This document shows, piece by piece, positions 25,590 to 34,596 of a stretch of 61,615 nucleotides of DNA; the first letter of the stretch is position 1, and each line of letters starts with the position of its first letter. The notes beneath the pieces are model-generated. The model saw nothing but the letters and a program-made list of their open reading frames with translations, was not told where the DNA came from and did not search any database. A program made the position numbers and the translations under genes. Origin of the DNA: Weeksellaceae bacterium TAE3-ERU29 (GTDB lineage: Bacteria; Bacteroidota; Bacteroidia; Flavobacteriales; Weeksellaceae); NCBI GenBank assembly GCA_019218445.1, contig JAHUUM010000014.1, forward strand, positions 1 to 61,615. The letters run 5' to 3'.

Positions 25590-26475
25590 GAGTATATTTC
25601 TTTTTTTGCGATTTATTCTTTAAATACCTTGCAATAAGTCCTCGTTGAGGTGCGAAGAATAAAGAAATAAAAACAATCAATGATACAATTAAAACAATAA
25701 TAGGACCTGTGGGTAGTTTACTTTCTGATGCGCTTAAAAATGCCCCGCTTATTCCACTGAAAGCTCCTATAATTGCAGCAATCCAAAGCATTTTGCTCAA
25801 TGAATTTGTCCATTGTCTTGCTGCCGCTGCCGGTGCAAGTAATAGTGAACTCATTAAAACAACTCCTACGGTTTGTAGTCCCATAACGATAATAATCACA
25901 ATTAAAAGCGTGATTAATAAATCAATTTTCTTTGTCGGGATATTAAGTGTTTCAGCATATTCTCTATCGAACAGCATAATTTTAATTTCTTTCCAAAAAA
26001 TTAAAACCAATAATAATGAAGGAATCAGAAAACTTACCATAATAATGATGTCTTTTTCCATAAGCGTAGTGGCTTGTCCAAAAAGATATTTGTCTAATCC
26101 CGCTTGATTGGCGTTTGGTAATTTTTGAACATAGGTAAGCAACATCATTCCCACTCCAAAAAATACGGAAAGTAAAATTCCTAAAGCTGTATCAGTTTTA
26201 AGTTTTGAATTTTTTACGATATTATTCACCATGAAACTCCCTAAAATCCCGAAAACAATAGCTCCGCTCATTAGTATAAGCGGACTCTTTTGCCCTGTGA
26301 GTAAAAAAGCCAAAACAATTCCGGGTAAAGCGGCATGAGAAATGGCATCTCCTAAAAGGCTTTGTTTTTTTAGAACTGCAAAACTCCCTAAAACTCCGCT
26401 TAAAGTTCCTAAAAGTCCTGTCCCGATTGCAATTACCCAAAAGGCGTTTTCTTTTAAAATTTGGAATAGTTCCAT
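25582..26475 (-). CDS. troC: Metal ABC transporter permease (TroC-like)
   Basis: 297 residues, ABC-3 family permease with about eight helices. It shows LLGTLSGVLGSFAVLKKQSLLGDAISHAALPGI and MGLQTVGVVLMSSLLLAPAAAARQW, the typical EAA-like region of the family. It pairs with the TroD-like permease to form the membrane channel. The start codon shares its last base position with the end of troB (26475), and the end overlaps troD by eight bases, so translation is tightly coupled. Confidence 0.92.
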   Translation of the reverse strand: MELFQILKENAFWVIAIGTGLLGTLSGVLGSFAVLKKQSLLGDAISHAALPGIVLAFLLTGQKSPLILMSGAIVFGILGSFMVNNIVKNSKLKTDTALGILLSVFFGVGMMLLTYVQKLPNANQAGLDKYLFGQATTLMEKDIIIMVSFLIPSLLLVLIFWKEIKIMLFDREYAETLNIPTKKIDLLITLLIVIIIVMGLQTVGVVLMSSLLLAPAAAARQWTNSLSKMLWIAAIIGAFSGISGAFLSASESKLPTGPIIVLIVSLIVFISLFFAPQRGLIARYLKNKSQKKKYTHE

Positions 26476-27218
26476 TAGTTTTTATTTAAAATATATTCAA
26501 AAGAATGTTTAGTTCCGTAGCATTTTTTCAGGTTTTCTTGAGTAAAGTATTCTTCTACGTTTCCGGAAGCGATTACTTTTACATTTAATAATGTAACCCA
26601 ATTAAAATATTCGGGAACAGTATCTAAATCATGATGCACAACCACTACGGTTTTTCCTTGATTTTTTAATTCTTTAAGCAAAGAAATTATGGCACGTTCG
26701 GTAGTGGCATCTACTCCTTGAAAAGGCTCGTCCATAAAGTAAATTTCGGCATTTTGCACCAATGCACGAGCTAAGAAAACACGCTGTTGCTGTCCCCCTG
26801 AAAGCTGACTGATTTGTCGGTCTTTAAAATCTAACATTCCAACTTTTTCCAGTGCTTTTAAAGATTCTTCTTTTTCTTTTTTACCTGGGCGTTTAAACCA
26901 ACCTAAATTTCCGTAAGTTCCCATCATTACAACATCTAAAACTTGTGTAGGAAAATCCCAATCCACACTTCCACGTTGAGGAACGTAAGCAATTTTCTTT
27001 TTTTGGGTTTTGTATGGTTTGCCTTCAATGCTAACTGTTCCGGCTAATGGATTTATAATTCCTAAAATAGATTTAATCAAAGTTGATTTCCCCGCACCGT
27101 TAGGTCCTACAATCGCCATTAAGACACCTTTGGGAATTTCTAAATCAATGTCCCAAAGTACAGGTTTTTGATTATAGGAAACAGTAAGGTCGTCTATTTT
27201 TATAGCTATATTACTCAT
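26475..27218 (-). CDS. troB: Metal ABC transporter ATP-binding protein (TroB-like)
   Basis: 247 residues with all ABC ATPase motifs: Walker [11 protein letters not shown]-loop [13 protein letters not shown], signature LSGGQQQR, Walker [10 protein letters not shown], and the switch His in VVVHHDL. The DWDFP after the Q-loop is typical of the Zn/Mn importer group. It overlaps troA by eight bases on the 5' side and abuts troC on the 3' side. Confidence 0.95.
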   Translation of the reverse strand: MSNIAIKIDDLTVSYNQKPVLWDIDLEIPKGVLMAIVGPNGAGKSTLIKSILGIINPLAGTVSIEGKPYKTQKKKIAYVPQRGSVDWDFPTQVLDVVMMGTYGNLGWFKRPGKKEKEESLKALEKVGMLDFKDRQISQLSGGQQQRVFLARALVQNAEIYFMDEPFQGVDATTERAIISLLKELKNQGKTVVVVHHDLDTVPEYFNWVTLLNVKVIASGNVEEYFTQENLKKCYGTKHSFEYILNKN

Positions 27219-28125
27219 TCTTTAAGGCATTTACGATAGTATTCATATTATATAAGTACATTCCAATATAATTTCCTTCGGGTGTGTCCGGCGAACCTAA
27301 AGCATCAGAGTAAAGTGTTCCTCCCACTTTTACCTCGTGTCCTTTAGATTTTACGGCTTCTTGTAATGCCAAAATTGTTTGTTTTGGGATAGAGCTTTCT
27401 ACAAAGATTGCCGGTATTTTATTTTCTACAATAAAGTTGGCTAAGTCTAATAAATCCTTAGTTCCTGCCTCTGATGCTGTTGAGATTCCTTGTAATCCCA
27501 TTACTTTAAAGTTATATTCTTTCCCAAAATAATTGAAGGCATCGTGAGCGGTAACTAATATTCTTTTATTTTCCGGTAATGTATTAGCGATTGAAGTTAA
27601 AGAATCTTTTAAACTTTTTAATTTCTCAATGTAAACTTTTTCGTTTTTCTCGAAATATTCTTTGCTATCCGGTTTAGCTTCTGAAAGTTGCTGTGTTATA
27701 TACTTTGCCGCATCTATCCAGTTTTCTACCGAAAACCAAATATGTGGGTCGTAATTAGACGCGAAAAGTTCTGAACTTATATATCTTTCTTTGGGAATAC
27801 CATTACTTAGGGCGTAGGCTTTTTTGCCTTTTTTCTCCATGTTTTCAAAAATATCTACCATTTTACCTTCTAAGTGTAATCCACTGTAAAATAAAATATC
27901 GGAAGAAGTTATTTTCTGAACGTCTCCCTCACTCGCTTTGTATAAGTGCGGGTCTACTCCTGCTCCCATCAATCCTACAACTTGAACAGAGTCACCTCCG
28001 ATATTTTTTGCCAAGTCCGAAATCATGGTAGTAGTAGTTACTACTTTAAATTTATTGCTTTCTTCTTTTTTCTGACAAGAAATTACAAATAAAGCTAAAA
28101 GAATAATCAAATAAAGTTTTTTCAT
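27211..28125 (-). CDS. troA: Metal-binding lipoprotein of a Mn/Zn/Fe ABC transporter (TroA-like)
   Basis: 304 residues from the ATG at 28125. A longer frame to 28149 is rejected because the -7 promoter element overlaps it. Lipoprotein signal ends VIS-C, followed by QKKEE. The cluster A-I metal ligands can be placed: His in DPHLY, His in DPHIW, His in TAHDAF, and Asp in LYSDALG. No His-rich loop of the ZnuA type is present, which leans towards Mn2+ or Fe2+ rather than Zn2+. First gene of the tro operon, divergent from a WYL regulator. Confidence 0.93.
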   Translation of the reverse strand: MKKLYLIILLALFVISCQKKEESNKFKVVTTTTMISDLAKNIGGDSVQVVGLMGAGVDPHLYKASEGDVQKITSSDILFYSGLHLEGKMVDIFENMEKKGKKAYALSNGIPKERYISSELFASNYDPHIWFSVENWIDAAKYITQQLSEAKPDSKEYFEKNEKVYIEKLKSLKDSLTSIANTLPENKRILVTAHDAFNYFGKEYNFKVMGLQGISTASEAGTKDLLDLANFIVENKIPAIFVESSIPKQTILALQEAVKSKGHEVKVGGTLYSDALGSPDTPEGNYIGMYLYNMNTIVNALKNE

Positions 28126-28377
28126 AATTAGAATAAATAATTTAAGCAAAGTTAAATAAAATGTTTGGTTAGGCTAATTTATTTTATTTAAATTAATTAT
28201 TTTAATTTATATAAATTCTATAAGTATAAAACATTTATCTTGCAACGACATATTTTGTCGCTGTAGTGTGTTATATTTGTGAAAAATGAGGAGAGTATGA
28301 AATTAATTATTGTGATTTGTAAAGAACAAAATACAGAATTCTGAAAAATAAAATTTAACATTGTAAATTAATATAGT
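28126..28377. promoter_or_regulatory. Divergent control region between troA and the WYL regulator
   Basis: Contains -7 CAAAGTTA at 28147-28154 (minus sense TAACTTTG) for troA, and TATATTTG at 28272-28279 for the WYL gene. Between them CGACA-tattt-TGTCG (28246-28260) is a 5-bp-arm dyad placed 11 bases upstream of the WYL -7 box, a good spot for a repressor. The WYL transcript would have a leader near 95 bases that contains a 15-codon ATG frame (28297-28344). Confidence 0.55.
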
Positions 28378-29277
28378 ATGTCTAAAATAGAATCAATAGC
28401 AAGGTATAATTTAATTATAAAAAAATTGCGAAAACATCCTGCAAGTTTTAACGAAATTTCAGATTATTTAGATTTAGAATCTGATTTGCATGATTATAAT
28501 TATCGTGTATCAAAAAGGACTTTTCAGAGAGATTTAAAGGATATTAGAACTTTATATGGCGTTGATGTACAATATAATAGAGCAAAGAAAGTTTATTATG
28601 TTAATCTTAATGAGCAAGAAGAAGTAAATGAACGTATATTAGAAGCTTTTGATATTTTTAATGCATTAAATATATCTGATAGATTATCTAATTATATTCA
28701 TTTTGAAAAAAGAAAACCAAAAGGGACAGAGAATTTACATGGTTTTCTCCATGCTATTAAAAATCAATTACAGATTAAGTTTGAATATCAGAAATTTTGG
28801 GAAGAGGAGCCCACTGAAAGGGTTGTAGAGCCTTATGCTTTAAAAGAATTTAAAAATAGATGGTATCTTTTAGCGAATGATCTAAAAGCTTGTAAAGTGA
28901 AAAGCTTTGCTTTAGATCGGTTGGCAGATTTAGATATAACTAAAAGGAAATTTGATAAGCCAAAAGATTTTGATGTAAATAAATATTATAAGTATTGCTT
29001 TGGAATTATTAGTCCTAATGATTATAAACCAAAAGAAATAATTCTTTCTTTTAAACCTTTTCAAGGAAAGTATATAAAAACTTTACCTCTTCATGAATCC
29101 CAAGAGATTTTAGTTGATAATGATAATGAGTTGAGAATAAAATTAAAATTATTTATTACTCATGATTTTCTTATGGAATTATTATCTTATGGAGATACGT
29201 TGAGGGTGTTGGAGCCTGAATGTTTAATAAAAGATTTAAGGGATAATTTAAAAAGGGCTTTAATGTCTTATGAATAG
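28378..29277 (+). CDS. WYL-domain transcriptional regulator
   Basis: 299 residues. The N-terminal 75 residues hold a helix-turn-helix (RTFQRDLKDIRTLYGVDVQYNRAKKVYYV); residues about 125-195 are the WYL ligand-binding domain (EPYALKEFKNRWYLLAND, SFALDRLADL), and the rest is the WCX-type C-terminal extension. WYL proteins usually sense nucleic acids or nucleotides and occur as regulators of defence or repair genes, but many are stand-alone. Here no defence gene is adjacent. It is divergent from the tro operon and may control itself, tro, or both through the dyad at 28246-28260. Confidence 0.88.
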   Translation: MSKIESIARYNLIIKKLRKHPASFNEISDYLDLESDLHDYNYRVSKRTFQRDLKDIRTLYGVDVQYNRAKKVYYVNLNEQEEVNERILEAFDIFNALNISDRLSNYIHFEKRKPKGTENLHGFLHAIKNQLQIKFEYQKFWEEEPTERVVEPYALKEFKNRWYLLANDLKACKVKSFALDRLADLDITKRKFDKPKDFDVNKYYKYCFGIISPNDYKPKEIILSFKPFQGKYIKTLPLHESQEILVDNDNELRIKLKLFITHDFLMELLSYGDTLRVLEPECLIKDLRDNLKRALMSYE

Positions 29278-29287
29278 ATATAATTAA

Positions 29288-29323
29288 TCCTAATCAAATT
29301 TTATTAATCAAATTTGATTAGGA
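29288..29323. terminator. Bidirectional terminator
   Basis: TCCTAATCAAATTT (29288-29301) is the exact reverse complement of 29310-29323, loop of eight bases. It lies between the convergent WYL and GNAT/hydrolase genes. Its T-run is short, so efficiency is uncertain. Confidence 0.65.
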
Positions 29324-29343
29324 TATTATTATGAAAGATAGTC

Positions 29344-30882
29344 TTAATGTCTTTTTTTAAGAGAGTATAAATCTGTTCTTCTGTCTTTTAAGTTTTTAAC
29401 ACTACCTTGCTCGTGTAATTCTAATAACAAATCAAGATTAACGTCTACAACCAGAATCATTTCTGTATTTGGAGTAGCGGCTGCTTTTACTCCGTCTGCC
29501 GGAAAGGCGAAATCACAAGGAGTAAATACCATTGACTGAGAATATTGAATATCCATGTTATGAACTTGTGGTAAATTTCCTACACTTCCCGCAATGGCTA
29601 CATAACACTCATTTTCTATAGCTCTGGCTTGTGCACAATGTCTTACACGGGAGAATCCATTTTGGGTATCTGTAAGGAAAGGTACAAATAGAATATCCAT
29701 TCCTTCATCAGCTAATAATCTGCTAAGTTCAGGAAATTCAGAATCATAACAAATTAAAATTCCGATTTTTCCACAATCAGTATCAAAGGCTTTTATTTGT
29801 GTTCCTCCTACTAATCCCCATGCTTTTTCTTCATCCGGAGTGGCGTGAATTTTTTCGTATCGTTCTACAGAGCCATCTCTTTTACATAGATATCCTATGT
29901 TGTAAAGTTCATCATTTATTACTTCGGGCATACTTCCCGTTATTATATTAATATTATAATTAACAGCTAACTCCGAAAAACGCTCTTTAACTTCCGGTGT
30001 ATATTGGGCTAATTTACGAATAGCTTCAGCCTCGCTTAAATGGTTATATTCTGCCATTAACGGAGCATTAAAATACTCGGGGAAAAGTGCGAAATCACTA
30101 CGATAACCGGAAAGTGTATTAATGAAGAATTCAGCTTGTTCCATTACTTGGTCAAAGTCTTTATAAGGTCTCATTTGCCATTGAACTAAGCCTAATCTAA
30201 CAACAGTTTTATTAGAAGTTGGTTTATGCTCTTCTTTGTTTTCTTCCTCGTAATAGATATTATCCCATTCCATTAAAATGGCATTCTGTTCAGATAATTT
30301 ATCGTCCGGCAAATAATTCCTAATGATTCTTGTAGGTCTGAAGTCATTTGCTAACTGAAAAGATAAAACGGGATCGTGAATTTCTTTGTGGCTTACTTTT
30401 TCTATATATTCTTTAGGGCTTAGTTCATTGGAGTATAAATGGTAGTTTGGCATTCTTCCGCCGAATGCAATTCCTTTTAAGTTTAGTTTTTCGCAAAGTT
30501 CTTGTCTGTATTCGTAGAGACGACGTCCTAATTTCATTCCTCTGAATTTAGGATGTACAAAAATTTCTATTCCGTAGAGTACATTTCCCTTAGGGTCGTG
30601 AGTAGAAAAAGTTTCGTTTCCGGTAATAGAGTTGAAGGTGTGGTGTTTATCAACTTTTTTTCCGGAAACAACAAGTGATAGTGCTACTCCTGCAATTTCG
30701 TTATCTACTTTTAGTGCAACTTGCCCTTCGGGGAAGATTTTAATAAGTTTTGCAATTTGACTTTTTTCCCAAACGAAATGAGGCATACTTTTGTAAGATT
30801 GCTTCATTGCATCTAACAGCTGAGGATAATCTTCTATTGTTAAATAAGTTAATTCTATATTTCCTATATTTTCGTTTTTCAT
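29344..30882 (-). CDS. GNAT acetyltransferase fused to carbon-nitrogen hydrolase
   Basis: 512 residues from the ATG at 30882, chosen because a -7 element at 30903-30910 lies inside the longer frame. Residues 1 to about 205 are a GNAT domain (EIFVHPKFRGMKLGRRLYEYRQELCEKL contains the acetyl-CoA pyrophosphate loop). Residues about 225-500 are a nitrilase-superfamily hydrolase with the catalytic triad Glu (LFPEYF), Lys (YEKIHATPDE) and Cys (LICYDSEFPE). This two-domain protein is known in several phyla with no firm reaction; it may acylate and de-amidate a small metabolite. Single-gene unit. Confidence 0.9.
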   Translation of the reverse strand: MKNENIGNIELTYLTIEDYPQLLDAMKQSYKSMPHFVWEKSQIAKLIKIFPEGQVALKVDNEIAGVALSLVVSGKKVDKHHTFNSITGNETFSTHDPKGNVLYGIEIFVHPKFRGMKLGRRLYEYRQELCEKLNLKGIAFGGRMPNYHLYSNELSPKEYIEKVSHKEIHDPVLSFQLANDFRPTRIIRNYLPDDKLSEQNAILMEWDNIYYEEENKEEHKPTSNKTVVRLGLVQWQMRPYKDFDQVMEQAEFFINTLSGYRSDFALFPEYFNAPLMAEYNHLSEAEAIRKLAQYTPEVKERFSELAVNYNINIITGSMPEVINDELYNIGYLCKRDGSVERYEKIHATPDEEKAWGLVGGTQIKAFDTDCGKIGILICYDSEFPELSRLLADEGMDILFVPFLTDTQNGFSRVRHCAQARAIENECYVAIAGSVGNLPQVHNMDIQYSQSMVFTPCDFAFPADGVKAAATPNTEMILVVDVNLDLLLELHEQGSVKNLKDRRTDLYSLKKRH

Positions 30883-30902
30883 ATTATTTTGTGAAATTCG
30901 TG

Positions 30903-30910
30903 CAAATATA
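30903..30910 (-). promoter_or_regulatory. -7 element for the GNAT/hydrolase gene
   Basis: CAAATATA reads TATATTTG in minus sense, 20 bases before the ATG at 30882. It decides the start codon. Confidence 0.65.
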
Positions 30911-30936
30911 CACGATAATGATGTTAAACAAAAAAA

Positions 30937-30966
30937 TACTCGAACTTTCATTTGAAAATTCGAGTA
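30937..30966 (-). terminator. Terminator of the TonB-dependent receptor
   Basis: In minus sense TACTCGAATTTTC and GAAAGTTCGAGTA form a stem with one mismatch, followed by a T-run. It ends the receptor transcript just before the promoter of the next gene. Confidence 0.75.
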
Positions 30967-31012
30967 CTTTCAGTTTAATTAAGATAAATATTACATGATT
31001 GTGTTACTTTTA

Positions 31013-33097
31013 TTATTTAATTGTATATCTAATTCCTAAGAATCCTCTAATTCCTTGGTTTGTAGAGTATACATATTCAGGGCTAAACTCTAAACCATTT
31101 GGGTTATCAGATGTAGCTTTAATAATATCTCCATCTTTTACAACGTGTTCATCAAATGGGTCATGAGCTCTTGCTATTAATTTATCTCCTATATTTTTGT
31201 ATTTGTATGGAGTAAAGTCTAACAAGTTTTTAACACCTCCATAAATCTCCAATCCATTGTTGAACTTCTTAGTAAGTTGAATATTTTGTATTGAATACCA
31301 AGGAGATTTGTCAGGTCTTGTATCATTAGATTCCGGGCCTTCTATAAGAGGTAATCTCATAGGACTTCTTAAGTTTCCTGTGTAATCAAATTTAAGTCCG
31401 ATGTTTCTAAATTCATATCCTATAGACCATACTCCTGAGAAGTTTTCTGTGAATAATTGTTGTTCTTTTTCTCCATCTTCTACTGAGTAAACATCCATAT
31501 ATGTTCCTCCTAAGTTAAATGAAAGCCCATTTTTTAAATGTCCGTTAACACTTAATGAAATTCCTTTTGAAATAGCATAATCATCATCACCTAAGTTATC
31601 ATAAATGATTTGAGTAGCACTTGATTCTATATCTCCTATGATTTTATTTTCAAAATAAGTATAGAAAGCATTTAAGTTCAAGTTAAAGTAATGTCCACCA
31701 TCTGTATAGATATTTTTTACATAATCAAAGTTACCATTCCAAGAAACCTCAGGTTTTAAGTCGCCTTTGAATACAACTTCTCTTGAACTTGTAAGTGACT
31801 GATGGTCTTCTGTAAATACGTTTGCTACACGATAACCGTTACCAAGGCTTAAACGAATAATATCACTTTTATCCTCTGTATTCCACTTATAGTTTAATCT
31901 TGGAGAGAAAATATTTCCATGGATAGAGTTGTGGTCATAACGTAATCCTACTAATAACTTATTTTGTCTGTTAAATTCCATTTCGTCTTGAACAAACACT
32001 CCCGGTAAGTGAGTAACTTGTTCTGCTACAGTAGAAACATGAGCGTTTGCATCATGATATTTAGTATATCTATAAGCTGCCCCAAATAATAGGTTGTGGA
32101 TGTCTAAATTTTTATGCCATGTTAATTGACCAAAGTAGATTTCCTGATCAGCCAAATACTTAGCATCTCCATAATAACTATCCTGATGGTGTCCGTTTAA
32201 ACTGAAATCAAAGAAGATTTTTTCATCAGTTGGCAATTGGTATTTACCAAATGTTTCCCAACGACTTGTGTAAATACTTTCACCGTATTTTATATCCGTT
32301 CCTCGGTATTTTTTCTCCCAGTCCATTTCTCCTCCCCAACGGTCTTCATACAAATATCTACCTGCTAAAGAGAATACTCTGTTATTCTCTCTTTGAAAAT
32401 CCCATTTGTTAAATACAGAGATTCTATTTTGTAAAGTTAAATCTGTAAAGTTATCGCCGTTTTTATCAATAGGGTTATTATAGTTAAAGTAGTTAACACC
32501 TAACAATGAAGACGCTTTGTCTCCTGCGTTAAATTTACCTGTAACATCTACATTGTATTCTTGCCAAGAAGATGCAAATGAGTTTACAGAGAAAAGTGGA
32601 GCAGTAAGAGCATTTTTAGTAATAATGTTGATTAATCCTCCTATGGCCTCAGAACCGTATAATGTAGATGCAGGTCCTTTTACAATTTCTACTCTTTCAA
32701 TTAAATCTTCAGGAATACCACTGAACCCGTAAACAGTAGATAGTCCACTAACGATAGGCATACCATCTATCAATACCATAGTGTTCGCTCCTTCTAATCC
32801 ATTAATATGAATATCTCCGGTATTACAAACATTACAGTTTACTTGCGGTCTGATACCATTAACGTTGTCTAAAGTTTCAAAGAAACTTGGAGTAGGGTTT
32901 TGTTTAAAGAAAGCTTTAGTATATACTTCTACAGGAACGGCACTTTCTGTTTTACTTACAGGGCGTAAAGTTCCCGAAACAACAATCGGATCAAACTGAT
33001 AAGTATTATTATCATCTTTGTCCTTATCTTTTTCTTGTGCATACGCTTGCCCAATAAGTGCAAAGGCTAATGCCGAAAAAAGTAATCTTCTTTTCAT
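31013..33097 (-). CDS. TonB-dependent outer-membrane receptor
   Basis: 694 residues. Signal peptide (MKRRLLFSALAFALIGQAYAQ), a TonB-box-like FDPIVVSGT, plug domain about 35-170 with GLEGANTMVLIDGMPI and ERVEIVKGPASTLYGSEAIGGLINIIT, then a 22-strand barrel; the final residues GIRYTIK end in Lys rather than the usual aromatic. The plug contains a Cys pair, NCNVCNTGDIHI, which is unusual for the siderophore class. The smaller size (under 700) and the missing carboxypeptidase-like N-terminal domain set it apart from SusC types; metal chelate, haem or cobalamin uptake is likely. No partner SusD or HmuY gene is next to it. Confidence 0.92.
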   Translation of the reverse strand: MKRRLLFSALAFALIGQAYAQEKDKDKDDNNTYQFDPIVVSGTLRPVSKTESAVPVEVYTKAFFKQNPTPSFFETLDNVNGIRPQVNCNVCNTGDIHINGLEGANTMVLIDGMPIVSGLSTVYGFSGIPEDLIERVEIVKGPASTLYGSEAIGGLINIITKNALTAPLFSVNSFASSWQEYNVDVTGKFNAGDKASSLLGVNYFNYNNPIDKNGDNFTDLTLQNRISVFNKWDFQRENNRVFSLAGRYLYEDRWGGEMDWEKKYRGTDIKYGESIYTSRWETFGKYQLPTDEKIFFDFSLNGHHQDSYYGDAKYLADQEIYFGQLTWHKNLDIHNLLFGAAYRYTKYHDANAHVSTVAEQVTHLPGVFVQDEMEFNRQNKLLVGLRYDHNSIHGNIFSPRLNYKWNTEDKSDIIRLSLGNGYRVANVFTEDHQSLTSSREVVFKGDLKPEVSWNGNFDYVKNIYTDGGHYFNLNLNAFYTYFENKIIGDIESSATQIIYDNLGDDDYAISKGISLSVNGHLKNGLSFNLGGTYMDVYSVEDGEKEQQLFTENFSGVWSIGYEFRNIGLKFDYTGNLRSPMRLPLIEGPESNDTRPDKSPWYSIQNIQLTKKFNNGLEIYGGVKNLLDFTPYKYKNIGDKLIARAHDPFDEHVVKDGDIIKATSDNPNGLEFSPEYVYSTNQGIRGFLGIRYTIK

Positions 33098-33138
33098 ATT
33101 TATATATTTTATAGTTTCCTAACCTTTAAATTAGTTAG

Positions 33139-33146
33139 CAAAATTA
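33139..33146 (-). promoter_or_regulatory. -7 element for the TonB-dependent receptor
   Basis: CAAAATTA reads TAATTTTG in minus sense, an exact match 41 bases before the ATG at 33097. Confidence 0.55.
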
Positions 33147-33279
33147 TAAAAGTTAGTTGAGACGAACAAATTAATTGAAAATCTTTTTTATTTAGTCTAA
33201 AAAGAAAGCTTAGAAATTAATAATACTGTGAAAGAAAATTATTAAAAATAAAAATATACAAATTAGTGTAGATAAGGAT

Positions 33280-34590
33280 TTATTCATCAGTCCAACTGAG
33301 CCTGTCGGAGTTATTGAATTGCCAGGGGGCTCCGTTATTTTCTATGTTTTGCATCATTAAATTTAATTCCATAGAGGCGGCAGATTTTTCCATTACTAAA
33401 TAACGTCTGAGGTCTATAATAATAGAAAGAGGATCTATATTTATAGGGCAAGCCTCTGTACAAGCGTTACAAGAGGTACAAGCCCAAATCTCTTCCGGAG
33501 AAATATAATCATTAATTAAATTTTTTCCGTCATCTTCGAATTTTCCTTTTTTATTAATGATTTTGCCTATATCTTCTAATCGGTCACGGGTATCCATCAT
33601 TATTTTTCTTGGAGAAAGTTTTTTGCCTGTAATATTTGCCGGACATACCGAAGTGCATCTTCCGCATTCGGTGCAACTGTAAGCATTAAGGAGTTGTACT
33701 TTGTTTAAATCAAAAATATCTTTTGCACCAAAGGTTTCTATCGGAGTATTTTCATCAGGTGGAGGAGTAGCGTATGGATCAGCGTTAGGATCCATCATGA
33801 GTTCTACCTCTTTTTTCACACTTTCTAAATTATCAAGTTCTCCTGCCGGTTCTAACTTTGAAAACCAAACATTTGGGAATGCAGATAAAATATGTAAATG
33901 TTTGGAGTAGTATAAATAATTAAGAAAGAATAAAATTCCTAAAAAATGAAACCACCACGCACTTCTTTCTATAATTAATAGCGTGGAGGTTTGGAGGTTG
34001 CTGAATGAGGAAAAAATATATTTAGAAATGGGGAATGCTCCGGCTAATATTTCTCCTGAGTTTAGATGTGCGTAATAATCAGCAGCGTTCATTATTAGAA
34101 ACGCGTTCATTAATAAAAATTCAATTATAAGAATTAGGTTTCCATCTTCTTTAGGCCAACCTTTCATTTCGGAATTCCAAAAACGTTTGAGTTTTATAAC
34201 ATTTCTACGAATCCAGAAAATGGTAACTGAAAGAATAACTAATAATGCCAAAATCTCAAATGAACCAATTAGAAAACTATAAGTTTTTCCTAAAAAAGAG
34301 AATATCCGATGTGTGCCAAAAAGCCCATCAATTATAATTTCTAAAACTTCTATATTTATAATAATAAAGCCTGCATACACCAAAATATGCAAAATTCCGG
34401 CAACAGGACGCACAACCATTTTGGATTGTCCTAAAGCTACGCGAGCCATTTTTATCCACCGAGCTTTTTTATTATCAGACCGATTGATTTTTTTCCCAAG
34501 ATTGATGTTGCGTATAATCTTTTTTAGGTTAAAGACGAAAAGTCCTATCCCTAAAATTAGCGATATGGCAAATACAATTTGAGCAAGCAT
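33280..34590 (-). CDS. Membrane-bound (Fe-S)-binding oxidoreductase, HdrD/GlpC-like
   Basis: 436 residues. Residues 1 to about 250 hold several membrane helices with His residues, of the NarI-like cytochrome b type; about 305-400 hold two [4Fe-4S] motifs, CTECGRCTSVCP and CTSCNACTEACP. In Flavobacteriia this gene is normally followed by a second (Fe-S) protein with CCG domains that resembles HdrB. Here the downstream gene is the TonB receptor and no such partner is present. It follows mlaD by six bases and so shares the amidase-mlaD transcript. The electron donor and acceptor are unknown; a quinone-linked role is inferred. Confidence 0.87.
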   Translation of the reverse strand: MLAQIVFAISLILGIGLFVFNLKKIIRNINLGKKINRSDNKKARWIKMARVALGQSKMVVRPVAGILHILVYAGFIIINIEVLEIIIDGLFGTHRIFSFLGKTYSFLIGSFEILALLVILSVTIFWIRRNVIKLKRFWNSEMKGWPKEDGNLILIIEFLLMNAFLIMNAADYYAHLNSGEILAGAFPISKYIFSSFSNLQTSTLLIIERSAWWFHFLGILFFLNYLYYSKHLHILSAFPNVWFSKLEPAGELDNLESVKKEVELMMDPNADPYATPPPDENTPIETFGAKDIFDLNKVQLLNAYSCTECGRCTSVCPANITGKKLSPRKIMMDTRDRLEDIGKIINKKGKFEDDGKNLINDYISPEEIWACTSCNACTEACPINIDPLSIIIDLRRYLVMEKSAASMELNLMMQNIENNGAPWQFNNSDRLSWTDE

Positions 34591-34596
34591 TTAGAT

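Noticed and set aside
28378-29277. WYL regulator as part of a defence system
   Set aside because: No restriction, BREX, CBASS, CRISPR or toxin gene lies within reach on either side; the neighbours are a metal importer and a metabolic enzyme.
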